Assembly (NCBI GenBank): GCA_902775355.1
Contig: CACYLY010000015.1
Span: forward strand, 1-48,612
Source: Oscillospiraceae bacterium
Lineage (GTDB): Bacteria; Bacillota; Clostridia; Oscillospirales; Oscillospiraceae
Reading direction: 5' to 3'
Length of the DNA stretch: 48,612 nt
Each line of letters starts with the position of its first letter. Position 1 is the first letter of the stretch. Positions 30,702 through 38,999 of the stretch are shown in pieces. Position numbers and translations under genes: made by a program. A model generated the notes under the pieces. The model was not told where the DNA came from, ran no database searches, and was given only the letters and a program-made list of their open reading frames with translations.

Positions 30702-31697
30702 ATGGCGACACTCAAGGACGTGGCAAAGCTTGCCAATGTGGACGTCAGCACCGTTTCCCGGGCGCTGAACAACACCTCCTACGTCCATCCGGACACCAAG
30801 GAGCGCATCTACGCCGCCGCCAAGGAGCTGGGCTACCGGCCCAACGCCATGGCAAGAGCCCTGCGGCAGGGCCGGGGCCACGTGCTGGGCGTGGTGGTGC
30901 CCCGCCTGCACCTGACCACCTTTTCCGAGATCCTGCAGGGCATCGAGGCGGAAGCCCAGAAGCAGGGCTACATGACAACCGTCTGTGTGACGGAGGACGA
31001 CCCCAAAATCGAGCGGGACCGGCTGAACCGCCTGCGAGATGGCGGGGCGGACGGCATCATCATCGCCGCCACCGGCCGCAACGGCCGGATCCTCAAGGAC
31101 ATCAAGGCCAGCGGCGTTCCGGTGGTGCAGCTGGTGCGCCGGCAGGAGCTGGAGCTGAGCAGCGTGGTGGCGGACTACGAGGCCAGTGGCCGGGAGGCGG
31201 TGCAGTATCTGTACAAAAAGGGCTGCCGTTCCATCGGGCTGATCGCCGGGGCCCAGCATCTGGCCCCCTACAAGGGCCGCTACGAGGGCTATCGAAAGGC
31301 CGTGGAGGAGTTGGGGCTGGAGGAGATCACCGGCAGCAGCGAGCGCATGGTCACCAGCTTCGGCTACGGCTACGAGAGCGCAAACCGGCTCCTGGACGAA
31401 AACCCGGAGCTGGACGCCATCATCGCCGCGGTGGACGTGCAGGGCCTGGGCGCCATCCGGGCGGCGGCGGAGCGGGGACTGAAGATCCCGGAGCAGATCA
31501 AGATCATGAGCCTCACCGGGCACCGGGTGGGCCGCATGCTGGAGACCACCATGACCTCCATGGAGATGCCCGCCTTTCAGATGGGCGAGAGCGCGGCCAA
31601 ACTGGCGATCGACGAGATCGAGGCCGACCCCAGGCACAAGCCCGCCCGGCGTCATATCAACTTTGCCACCGTGCTGGTGGAGCGGGAGAGCACCTGA
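30702..31697 (+). CDS. LacI family transcriptional regulator
   Basis: A 331-residue repressor. The N-terminal helix-turn-helix is MATLKDVAKLANVDVSTVSRA plus the hinge helix PNAMARALRQG, in canonical LacI form. The sensor half (VLGVVVPRLHLTTFSEILQG, then CRSIGLIAGAQHLAP) has the periplasmic-binding fold. ACAAAGGAG lies before ATG 30702. It is divergent from the aldolase gene, and TGCAAACG-type palindromes sit at both promoters, so its target set is the aldolase-transporter pair and itself. The inducer is unknown. Confidence 0.93.
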   Translation: MATLKDVAKLANVDVSTVSRALNNTSYVHPDTKERIYAAAKELGYRPNAMARALRQGRGHVLGVVVPRLHLTTFSEILQGIEAEAQKQGYMTTVCVTEDDPKIERDRLNRLRDGGADGIIIAATGRNGRILKDIKASGVPVVQLVRRQELELSSVVADYEASGREAVQYLYKKGCRSIGLIAGAQHLAPYKGRYEGYRKAVEELGLEEITGSSERMVTSFGYGYESANRLLDENPELDAIIAAVDVQGLGAIRAAAERGLKIPEQIKIMSLTGHRVGRMLETTMTSMEMPAFQMGESAAKLAIDEIEADPRHKPARRHINFATVLVEREST

Positions 31698-31703
31698 TCC
31701 CCC

Positions 31704-31755
31704 GCAACAGAAAAGGCAGGAGCCGTTTTTCGACGGCTCCTGCCTTTTCTGTTGT
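31704..31755. terminator. Strong bidirectional terminator
   Basis: GCAACAGAAAAGGCAGGAGC continues to CCGT and pairs with ACGGCTCCTGCCTTTTCTGT, giving a stem of more than 20 bp. It separates the convergent LacI and DJ-1/PfpI genes. Confidence 0.92.
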
Positions 31756-31769
31756 GAGAAAACGAAGGA

Positions 31770-32348
31770 TCAGATCTCGATCCTGGCGCCCATGAGCTTG
31801 GCCAGCTCCCGCACGATGGCGGTGTCGGCGGGCCAGGCGGGGGCGGTGACCAGGTTCCGGTCCACCACCGCGTCGGTGACGGGGACGGGGACATAGGTGC
31901 CGCCGGCCAGGGTCACGTCCGGACCCACGGCGGGATAGGCGGTGGCCTTGTAGCCCTTCAGGACGCCGGCGGCGGCCAGCACCTGGGGGCCGTGGCAGAT
32001 GGCCGCCACGGGCTTATTCAGGGCGAAGAACTCCCGCACGATCTCCAGCACCCGCGCGTTCAGGCGGATGTACTCGGGCGCCCGGCCGCCGGTGATGAAG
32101 AGGCCCTCGTAGTCCTCCACCTTCACCGCGTCAAAATCCGCCGTCAGAGCGAAGTTGTGGCCGCGCAGCTCGGTGTAGGTCTGCTCGCCCAGGAAATCGT
32201 GGACCGCGGTGGCAACGGTCTCCCCCGCCTTCTTGTCGGGGCAGACGGCGTCCACCTGGTAGCCCAGAACGCCCAGGGCCTGGAAGGGCACCATGGTTTC
32301 GTAATCCTCGGTGAAGTCGCCGCAGAGAAGAAGAACTTTCTTTGCCAT
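31770..32348 (-). CDS. DJ-1/PfpI family protein
   Basis: A 192-residue protein of the DJ-1/PfpI fold (glutamine-amidotransferase-like). The nucleophile elbow is [18 protein letters not shown] with the reactive Cys-His, and the helper Glu is in [11 protein letters not shown]. Family members act as chaperone-like deglycases or proteases; the activity here is not fixed by the sequence. It has its own promoter (TTGCGT-17-TATAAT), so it is not part of the redox operon to its right. Confidence 0.93.
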   Translation of the reverse strand: MAKKVLLLCGDFTEDYETMVPFQALGVLGYQVDAVCPDKKAGETVATAVHDFLGEQTYTELRGHNFALTADFDAVKVEDYEGLFITGGRAPEYIRLNARVLEIVREFFALNKPVAAICHGPQVLAAAGVLKGYKATAYPAVGPDVTLAGGTYVPVPVTDAVVDRNLVTAPAWPADTAIVRELAKLMGARIEI

Positions 32349-32393
32349 GCTTGTTTCCTCCTAAATGTTTTATTTTCCGTTAAGGATGCTCTG

Positions 32394-32422
32394 ATTATAC
32401 CAAATCCGCCGGTCGGACGCAA
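32394..32422 (-). promoter_or_regulatory. Promoter of the DJ-1/PfpI gene
   Basis: On the minus strand TTGCGT (32417-32422), 17-bp spacer, TATAAT (32394-32399). AGGAGGAAACAAGC follows before the ATG. Confidence 0.75.
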
Positions 32423-32440
32423 CGGAATGATGGGGCGTGC

Positions 32441-33100
32441 TCAGGGCGCGAAAAGCAGAGAGCAGGCGATCAGCAGCTGGCCGATGTAATACAGGCCGAT
32501 GTTGGTGAAGCGCAGGCTCTTTTTGGTCTCCGGCCCGAAGGTGTTCAGGATCAGCACGAAGTCGCTGACCAGGAAGAACAGGGATCCGGCGGCGAAGAGG
32601 CCGGTAAAAGCCGAGGGCGCGGCGATGAGATTGGCGAAGGCGACGCAGTTGAGCAGCACGATGGCCCCGATGTAGACCACGCCGAAGATCTTGAAGGCCT
32701 TTTTCGCCGTGATCTGCTTGAAGATCCAGATCATCAGCAGCGCCGTCAGGACCAGGCCCAGGATCAGACAGAGGAGCTTGTTTTCGCACTGGGGCAGGAT
32801 CGCCGCCAGATACAGCACGTGCCCGCCGAGAAAGACCAGGATGCCCACCAGGAAGATGAGCTGGCCCTTCTTGGGGAAGACCCAGCGCAGGTTCAGCAGC
32901 ACGTCCGCCGCGCAGCCCAGGGCCAGGCCCAGCACCGCCAGCCTCGCCGGCGGCGTCCCCCGGCTGCAGAGCAGGCCCAGCAGCACGAAGCACAGGGAGG
33001 CCAGTCCCTTCAGCAGCACCGCCGGGACGTATTTCTCCCTGCTCTCCTGCCACAGGAAGAGAGCGGCCAGGACCAGGCACAGGGGGATCAGCAGAAACAT
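32441..33100 (-). CDS. YhhN family membrane protein (lysoplasmalogenase-like)
   Basis: A 219-residue protein with about 7-8 hydrophobic helices. The conserved polar positions of the YhhN/TMEM86 family are visible: an Asp in GCAADVLLNLRWVFP, a Gly-His in FLGGHVLYLAAI and an Asp in FLVSDFVLILN. Characterised relatives cleave the vinyl-ether bond of lysoplasmalogens. It begins 12 bases after the ferredoxin-reductase-like gene and has GGAGGG before its ATG, so it is the last gene of the redox operon. That linkage makes a lipid or isoprenoid substrate for the operon attractive, but this is inference. Confidence 0.8.
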   Translation of the reverse strand: MFLLIPLCLVLAALFLWQESREKYVPAVLLKGLASLCFVLLGLLCSRGTPPARLAVLGLALGCAADVLLNLRWVFPKKGQLIFLVGILVFLGGHVLYLAAILPQCENKLLCLILGLVLTALLMIWIFKQITAKKAFKIFGVVYIGAIVLLNCVAFANLIAAPSAFTGLFAAGSLFFLVSDFVLILNTFGPETKKSLRFTNIGLYYIGQLLIACSLLFAP

Positions 33101-33112
33101 GGCGCTCCCTCC

Positions 33113-34336
33113 TCAGTCCGCCGTGGGGAAGATCTCCAGCTCGATGTCGCTGAGCGGGAAGCTGACGCAGGGGTGGATCCAGTTGAACTTGATGTCGCCC
33201 AGGCGGCGGCCGTCGGCCTCGGCGGGGATATAGACCTGCCCCTTCACCAGGCGGGAGTGGCACCAGCCGCACTCGCCGCTGCGGCAGTGGGCGGGGGCCT
33301 TGATCCCGGCCTTCTCCAGGGCCCAGAGCAGGCTCTCGTCCGCCTTGCAGGGGATCTGGGTCTTCTCGCCCCGGATCAGCACGGTCAGGCTGTACTGCTT
33401 CCCGATCTGGTCCTTGGGGTAGTCCGGATTGTTGACCACGCCCATGTAGTCGCCGGACATCTCCATGCGGTAGAGCCGCTTGGGCAGACCCAGGCGCTTG
33501 CACTGGGCTTCGCCGAAGACATACATGGCCTTGGGGCCGCACATGAACACGGAATAGGGCCCCACGGGGGCGTATTTCTGGATCAGCTCCGCGGTGATAA
33601 AGCCGTGCTCATAGCGGGGCTGCTCCTCGTCGGAGAGGACGTGGACCACCCGGACCCGGCCGCTGCTCCGGGCGGCAACTTCCTCGATCTCCTCCTTCAG
33701 CAGGATGCCGTCGGCCTTCCGGGAACCGTATAGGATGGTCAGGTCAAAGTCCTCGACCCCGTCCACGATGGCCTGGGCCATGGAGTAGAAGGGCGTGATG
33801 CCGGAGCCGCCGGCGATGGCGATCACATGCTTCGCGTCCCGCAGATCCTGGTAGTAGAAGTCGCCCAGGGGGCCGGAGATGTCCACCGCGTCCCCCTCCT
33901 GCCAGTGCTCTAAGATCCAGGCGGAGGCGTAGGCGGGCTGGGTGCGCTTGATGGTGAGGGTGTAGCTGCCCTCCGAACCAAGAGCCTCCCGGGGACCGGA
34001 GCGGATGGTGTAGGGCTTGTGCACAATGGCCCCGTCGATGTTCAGGGCCACCGAGACGTACTGGCTGGCCCGGAAATAGGCCAGGGCCTCCGTGCCCCTG
34101 TCCCTGTCGGGGATCAGGGTGAAGCTCTTGGCGTCGCCGTGGTCGACGACCTTCTGGATGCGGCAGTGCTGCACCGCCGGGTGCAGGCGCCTGCCCAGGA
34201 TATTCGCATTGTAGACGGACTTCGGCAGAATGGCCGGGGCCGCCGCGATGGCCGCGTTCCGGGCCTTGACCTCGCCCAGGAAGGGGAAGGGCGTCAGGCC
34301 CTTGAGGACCTTCTTGTCATAGTTGTATTTCGCCAT
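33113..34336 (-). CDS. Ferredoxin-NAD(P) reductase-like flavoprotein with C-terminal 2Fe-2S domain, copy B
   Basis: A 407-residue electron-transfer protein. The FAD domain (about 95-190) has RASQYVSVAL and the FAD-stacking KPYTIRSG. The NAD(P) domain (about 195-305) has IAIAGGSGITPFYSMAQAI and the end motif VFMCGPKAMY. Residues 325-405 form a plant-type ferredoxin with CRSGECGWCHSRLVKG, and a fourth Cys in IHPCVSF. It starts one base after the stop of the desaturase-like gene and is a paralogue of the protein at 39000-40208. The pair presumably passes electrons to that flavoprotein. Confidence 0.9.
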   Translation of the reverse strand: MAKYNYDKKVLKGLTPFPFLGEVKARNAAIAAAPAILPKSVYNANILGRRLHPAVQHCRIQKVVDHGDAKSFTLIPDRDRGTEALAYFRASQYVSVALNIDGAIVHKPYTIRSGPREALGSEGSYTLTIKRTQPAYASAWILEHWQEGDAVDISGPLGDFYYQDLRDAKHVIAIAGGSGITPFYSMAQAIVDGVEDFDLTILYGSRKADGILLKEEIEEVAARSSGRVRVVHVLSDEEQPRYEHGFITAELIQKYAPVGPYSVFMCGPKAMYVFGEAQCKRLGLPKRLYRMEMSGDYMGVVNNPDYPKDQIGKQYSLTVLIRGEKTQIPCKADESLLWALEKAGIKAPAHCRSGECGWCHSRLVKGQVYIPAEADGRRLGDIKFNWIHPCVSFPLSDIELEIFPTAD

Positions 34337-34337
34337 C

Positions 34338-35888
34338 TCACTTGCCCTCCTTCTTCATGTCCAGCAGCATGTAGCGCGCCTGCTCCGCGCCGGACAGATA
34401 GGCCTGGGAATAGCCGTCCATCTGGGTGCCGTGGCCGCCGCAGAAGCGGAGGCCGTGGATGGTGTAGTCCTCCTTGTGGCCCGTCTGGACCCGGGGGAAC
34501 ATGCCGTCCCAGCCGGCGGGCTCGTAGCCGTACACGTCGCCCCGGGGGGTGCCCAGGTAGCGGGCCCAGGTGGCGGGGGAGGCCACCACGATCTCCTCGA
34601 TATGGCCCTGGAGCCTGCAGCCGGTGACCGCCTCGTAGCGCTCCACGCATTCCCGGGCAATGCGGTCCTTCACCTGGAAATACTCGTCCTCCGTCACCTC
34701 GGCGAAGGGATCGCCGGTGTAGAACTTGGAGAACTGGATGAAGGCCCGGCCCTTGCCGGCGGCGTCGGGGATGGCATTGGTGAGCACCGTGCAGGAGAAG
34801 TCCTTGTGGGTCTCGATCTTGTCGCAGCTGAGGTACTGCTGGCGGTTGTCCGGATTCGAGCGCAGGAAGGTGTCGTAGCCCTTGAGCCCCAGCTCCTCGG
34901 CGCTGGCGTCCAGCCCCAGGCAGACGATGAAGGCCGCCTGGGCGATCTTCTGGGCGTTCATCATGCGCAGGTTCCGCTCCGGGATCTCCCGGTGGTCCAT
35001 CATCCGGTCAAAGACCACATGGGGCATCAGGTTGGAGATCACCCACTCGCAGGGGATGTAGGTCCCGTCGTCCAGCTCCACGCCCCGGACCTTGTTGTCC
35101 TTCACGTCGATTTTTTTCACTTCCGTGTTGTACCAGAGCTCGCCGCCCAGCTCCCGGATCCGGTGGTCGAAGGCCATGGAGATCTCGTGGCTGCGGCCCC
35201 TGGCCACCCAGGGCAGCTGGGTGAGGTAGACATAGGTCATGAAGGCGTAGACCGCGAAGCTCATGTTGGTGGAGTCCGCCGAGACGTAGGTCCAGTAGGA
35301 CTCATAGATCCGCTTGGCCTTCTCCGGCACGTCGATGCGGTCCAGCATCTCCTCGGTGGACACGGGGACCGTGCGCATCAGGTCGTAGTACTTGAGCAGC
35401 ATCTCCACCTTGGCGGGGGGAGAGGGCTCGTTGTCGTGGGCAGCCAGCCAGTCCACCCCGTCGCCGATCATGCGGGCCAGCTCCATCACCGTGGTCATGG
35501 ATTCCCGGCTGCCGGGGACCTGGCGCTCCATCTCGTCGATGAAGGCCTCCACGCCGGCGGGCATGTACACCCGGAAGCCGTTCGGGTCCGTGGCGATGGA
35601 GGCGAAGGACTCGTTGACGGGGCACCAGTCCACGTCCAGCTTGTACTCGTCCTCCAGGAGCTTGCGCACCGCGCCCCGGGGACGGCCCTCCTTGCCGTCG
35701 CCCATCTGGCACAGCTCATGCAGCGTGGCCTCGAACTCATAGGCGCCCCGCCGGAAGCTGGTGGCGCAGCCGCCGGGGAGATTGTGCTTTTCCAGCACCA
35801 GGACCTTCTTCCCCGCCTTTGCCAGGGTTGCCGCCGCCGACAAGCCGCCGTTGCCGGCGCCGACGACAATCACGTCGAATTTCTGCAT
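34338..35888 (-). CDS. Phytoene desaturase / RetSat-like FAD oxidoreductase, copy B
   Basis: A 516-residue flavoprotein of the carotenoid-desaturase and retinol-saturase superfamily. It opens with the dinucleotide-binding motif FDVIVVGAGNGGLSAAATLA and the second GG motif LEKHNLPGGCATSF; the C-terminal FAD motif is HGLRFCGGHGTQMDGYSQAY. Anaerobic members use reduced flavin to saturate or isomerise conjugated C=C bonds in isoprenoid-like molecules. Start 35888 is chosen because AAAGGAGG is 7 bases away. It is paralogous to the protein at 40208-41755, and its partner reductase follows one base downstream. No carotenoid synthase is nearby, so a carotenoid role is doubtful. Confidence 0.88.
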   Translation of the reverse strand: MQKFDVIVVGAGNGGLSAAATLAKAGKKVLVLEKHNLPGGCATSFRRGAYEFEATLHELCQMGDGKEGRPRGAVRKLLEDEYKLDVDWCPVNESFASIATDPNGFRVYMPAGVEAFIDEMERQVPGSRESMTTVMELARMIGDGVDWLAAHDNEPSPPAKVEMLLKYYDLMRTVPVSTEEMLDRIDVPEKAKRIYESYWTYVSADSTNMSFAVYAFMTYVYLTQLPWVARGRSHEISMAFDHRIRELGGELWYNTEVKKIDVKDNKVRGVELDDGTYIPCEWVISNLMPHVVFDRMMDHREIPERNLRMMNAQKIAQAAFIVCLGLDASAEELGLKGYDTFLRSNPDNRQQYLSCDKIETHKDFSCTVLTNAIPDAAGKGRAFIQFSKFYTGDPFAEVTEDEYFQVKDRIARECVERYEAVTGCRLQGHIEEIVVASPATWARYLGTPRGDVYGYEPAGWDGMFPRVQTGHKEDYTIHGLRFCGGHGTQMDGYSQAYLSGAEQARYMLLDMKKEGK

Positions 35889-35911
35889 TCTCATTCCTCC
35901 TTTGAGATAAA

Positions 35912-36265
35912 TCACTCCGGTTCTTCCGGCACCAGGATCTCCCGGATGGTGAAATCCTTGCCGCTGAGGACGGTTTTGTTGAAGCTGCCGCAGTTGGGGC
36001 AATAGCCCTTGTGCTCGATCACGTTGAAGATCTCGTCGCAGTCCTCGCACTCGGCCAGGCCCGGGACCATGTGGATGGTGAGGCCGGCGTTTTCCAGGAT
36101 GCTGCCCTTGACCACCACGGGATAGAGCTCCCGCAGGTAGTCCGGGATCACCAGGGACAGCTCCCCGCAGTCCACCACCACCTCGCAGATCCGGCTCACG
36201 CCGTGCTCGGCGGCGAAGTCCGTCACCGTGCGCAGCAGCTGGCGGACGATGCCGATCTCATGCAT
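35912..36265 (-). CDS. HypA/HybF family metallochaperone
   Basis: A 117-residue protein starting MHEIGIVRQLLRTV, where His2 is the Ni ligand of HypA. The zinc site is CEDC and CPNC (about residues 73-76 and 88-91), followed by SGKDFTIREILVPE, a normal HypA ending. HypA normally inserts nickel into NiFe hydrogenases, yet no hydrogenase or other hyp gene is in the window. The gene overlaps the end of the Fe-S flavoprotein gene by 8 bases and lies in the middle of the redox operon. It may help load metal into an operon product, or its role has shifted. Confidence 0.88.
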   Translation of the reverse strand: MHEIGIVRQLLRTVTDFAAEHGVSRICEVVVDCGELSLVIPDYLRELYPVVVKGSILENAGLTIHMVPGLAECEDCDEIFNVIEHKGYCPNCGSFNKTVLSGKDFTIREILVPEEPE

Positions 36266-38939
36266 CCTTGCCGCCGACCTTCCCGAAGCGCTTCTTCACC
36301 ATGTTCACGCCGATCTTCGGCACGTTCTTCGCCACCCGGCCCAGGGTGTGGAAGTACTCCTTGTTGTCCGCGTCGTGGATCTTCTCCAGGTGGATGGCGT
36401 CGAACCTGCACTTGGTGGTGCAGACGCCGCAGCCCACGCACATGAACTCGTCCACCACCGCCACGCCGCAGCCCAGGCAGCGGGCGCACTCGGCCTGCAC
36501 CTGCTCCTCGGTGAAGCTGCCCCGCAGGTCGTTGAAGCTGGTCTTCGCCGCGGTCCCCTCGGGGGCGGCGGGCTTCTGGCGGGGCGCGCTGTCAAAGCCG
36601 CCCAGGGGGATCTGCGCGGTCCGCTTGTCAAAGGGCCTGTAGTCCCGGTGATCCCGGCCCAGGGTCAGGGTCTGGCCCGGGTGGACGTAGCGGTGGATGG
36701 ACACCGCCGCCTCCTTGCCCGCGGCCACCGCGTCGATGACGAACTGGGGGCCGGTCACCGCGTCGCCGCCGGCGAAGACGTCCGGCACCGCGGTCTGACA
36801 GGTCTCGGGATCGGCGTCCACGGTGCCTCTGGCGTTCAGGCTGAGCCCGATGCCGCCCAGGTCCACCTTCTGCCCCGCGGCGGCCAGCACCGCCGTCACG
36901 GGCACGGTCTCGAATTCGCCGCTGCCCTTCACGCTGCGGCGGCCCCTGGCGTCCGCTTCGCCCGGGATCATCTTCTCCAGCTTCAGAGTTTCGGCCTTAC
37001 CCTCGCCGCCGATCTCCGCGGGGGCTTCCAGGAAGCGGAAGGCCACGCCCTCCTCCCGGGCCTCGGCCAGCTCGTCCCGGTCGGCGGGCATGTCCTCTTC
37101 GCCGCGGCGGTAATACACCGTCACCTTCGCGCCGAGACGGATGGCGGCCCGGGCCACGTCCATGGCCACGTTGCCGCCGCCGATGACGGCGACTTCTTCG
37201 CCGAGCTCCGGCTTCTCGCCCAGGTTCACCCGGCGCAGGAAGTCCACGCCGGAGCTGACGCCGGGAAGGTCCTCCCCGGGAACGTTCAGTTTTGCGCCTT
37301 TGGAGGCGCCTACGGCCAGATAGAAGGCCTTGTAGCCCTCCTGCCGCAGCGCGTCCAGCGTGAGGTCCTTCCCGATCTCCACGCCGGTGCGGAAGACCAC
37401 GCCCAGCTCCCGGAGCACGTCGATCTCGGCACGGATCACGTCCTTCTCCAGCCGGAAGGAGGGGATGCCCAGGGTGAGCATGCCGCCCAGGGCCTGCTCC
37501 TTCTCAAACACGGTGACCGGGTAGCCCTTCAGGGCCAGGTAATAGGCGCAGCTCAGCCCCGCGGGGCCGGCGCCGATGACGGCGATCTTCTCCGGATAGG
37601 GCTTGCCGATCTGGTTGACCATTTTGGGCACGAAGCGGGTCTCGGCGGAGAGCTCCCGCTCGGCGATGTATTTCTTGATCTCGTCGATGGCCACGGGGGC
37701 GTCGATCTCGCCCCGGGTGCAGGCCTCCTCGCACTTCTTGTTGCAGATCCTGCCGCAGACCGCCGGGAAGGGCAGCTCCTTCTTGATGAGCTCCAGGGCC
37801 TCCGCGTAGCGGCCCTGGGAGGCCAGCTTGATGTAGCCCTGCACCGGCACGTGGGCGGGGCAGGCGGCCTTGCAGGGGGCGGTGCCCTCGGGCGTCACGT
37901 CGGTCCGGTCCACCCGGTAGTCCGGGTCATAGCGCTTCGAGGTCCAGAGGGTGTTCCGGGCGGTCTCCGCGGGCCGGGCCTGGGCGGTGGGCCGCTGGCA
38001 GAGCTTCTGGCCCAGCTTCACGGCGTTGAGCTGGCAGTTTTCCACGCACTGGCCGCAGGCCACGCACTTGTCCCTGTCCACCTTGGCGATGTAGTTGGTG
38101 CGAATGGCGTCCGGCGTGCGGAAATAGGCGGCGATGCGCAGGGCGAAGCAGGAGCAGCCGCAGCAGTTGCAGATGGCGGTGGTGTCCTCGTAGCCCGGGG
38201 TCACGTTCAGCTCGTGGACCAGGCCGTTGTCCTCCGCCCGCTGCAGGATCTCATAGGCCTCCTCCTTGCTGATGAGCCGGTGGGCGCCGGTCTCGGAGTA
38301 GTTCACGGCGTTGTCGTTGAGGTACATGCACATGTCCTCTTCCAGGTGGCCGCAGCCCTCTCCCATGAGCCGGCGGGCCCGGCGGCAGGAGCAGGGACCC
38401 ACCGAGACGGCCCAGGCCTCCTCGATGAGCTTGTGCACCTCGTCATAGCTGGCCTTGCGGCTGTTGTTCTCGATGGCGCTCTGCACGGGGATGACCCGCA
38501 TCAGGTTCATGCCCACGTCCATAAAGGGCGCCAGCATGGACACCCGCACCCGGGTGTACTCCTCAAAACACTGACCCAGGACGGGATATTTGTCGCACTG
38601 CTCCCGGTTGGACAGGATCCCCTCCATGATGCCGGGCACCCAGATGGGATAGTACCAGCAGAGCTTGCCGTCCACCTTCCGGCTACGGATCACGCCGGCG
38701 GCCTTCAGCTTGTCCAGCTGGGTCTGGGTGAAGGCCAGGTCCTTTTTCGCCCGGCGGGCGATCTCCTCCGCTGTGCGGTTGGCTTCCAGGCGCATGTGCA
38801 TCATGATCTGGCACATGTCGTCGTCCACGATGGGCTCCAGGATCCGGTATTCCGGGTCCTTGTAGGTGATGCCGGTGTAGGTCAGACTTTCCAGACTGAT
38901 CTTGGTCGCCAGCTTCAGGATATTCGGTCTGTGGGACAT
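36258..38939 (-). CDS. GltD/NfnB-like NAD(P) oxidoreductase with extra N- and C-terminal Fe-S modules
   Basis: An 893-residue flavoprotein. Residues 1-110 have a winged-helix-like segment (TAEEIARRAKKDLAFTQTQL). Residues about 160-320 are Cys-rich: VGPCSCRRARRLMGEGCGHL, then ICNCCGCSCFAL and a 4Fe-4S motif CVACGQCVENC. Residues about 350-790 are a GltD-type module: PCKAACPAHVPVQGYIKLA, CGRICNKKCEEAC, the FAD motif IAVIGAGPAGLSCAYYLA and the NAD(P) motif VAVIGGGNVAMDVARAA. The end carries another ferredoxin-like part (CARCLGCG, then CVGCGVCTTKC). This class passes electrons between NAD(P)H and ferredoxin or other partners. ATG 38939 has AAGGAG eight bases upstream; GTG 38945 is less likely. 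Confidence 0.88.
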   Translation of the reverse strand: MSHRPNILKLATKISLESLTYTGITYKDPEYRILEPIVDDDMCQIMMHMRLEANRTAEEIARRAKKDLAFTQTQLDKLKAAGVIRSRKVDGKLCWYYPIWVPGIMEGILSNREQCDKYPVLGQCFEEYTRVRVSMLAPFMDVGMNLMRVIPVQSAIENNSRKASYDEVHKLIEEAWAVSVGPCSCRRARRLMGEGCGHLEEDMCMYLNDNAVNYSETGAHRLISKEEAYEILQRAEDNGLVHELNVTPGYEDTTAICNCCGCSCFALRIAAYFRTPDAIRTNYIAKVDRDKCVACGQCVENCQLNAVKLGQKLCQRPTAQARPAETARNTLWTSKRYDPDYRVDRTDVTPEGTAPCKAACPAHVPVQGYIKLASQGRYAEALELIKKELPFPAVCGRICNKKCEEACTRGEIDAPVAIDEIKKYIAERELSAETRFVPKMVNQIGKPYPEKIAVIGAGPAGLSCAYYLALKGYPVTVFEKEQALGGMLTLGIPSFRLEKDVIRAEIDVLRELGVVFRTGVEIGKDLTLDALRQEGYKAFYLAVGASKGAKLNVPGEDLPGVSSGVDFLRRVNLGEKPELGEEVAVIGGGNVAMDVARAAIRLGAKVTVYYRRGEEDMPADRDELAEAREEGVAFRFLEAPAEIGGEGKAETLKLEKMIPGEADARGRRSVKGSGEFETVPVTAVLAAAGQKVDLGGIGLSLNARGTVDADPETCQTAVPDVFAGGDAVTGPQFVIDAVAAGKEAAVSIHRYVHPGQTLTLGRDHRDYRPFDKRTAQIPLGGFDSAPRQKPAAPEGTAAKTSFNDLRGSFTEEQVQAECARCLGCGVAVVDEFMCVGCGVCTTKCRFDAIHLEKIHDADNKEYFHTLGRVAKNVPKIGVNMVKKRFGKVGGKDA

Positions 38940-38999
38940 TTTCACCTCTCCTTTTCGGCCGTCGGGCGGGGGACCGGGCGGTCCCCCGCCGCTGCCAAA

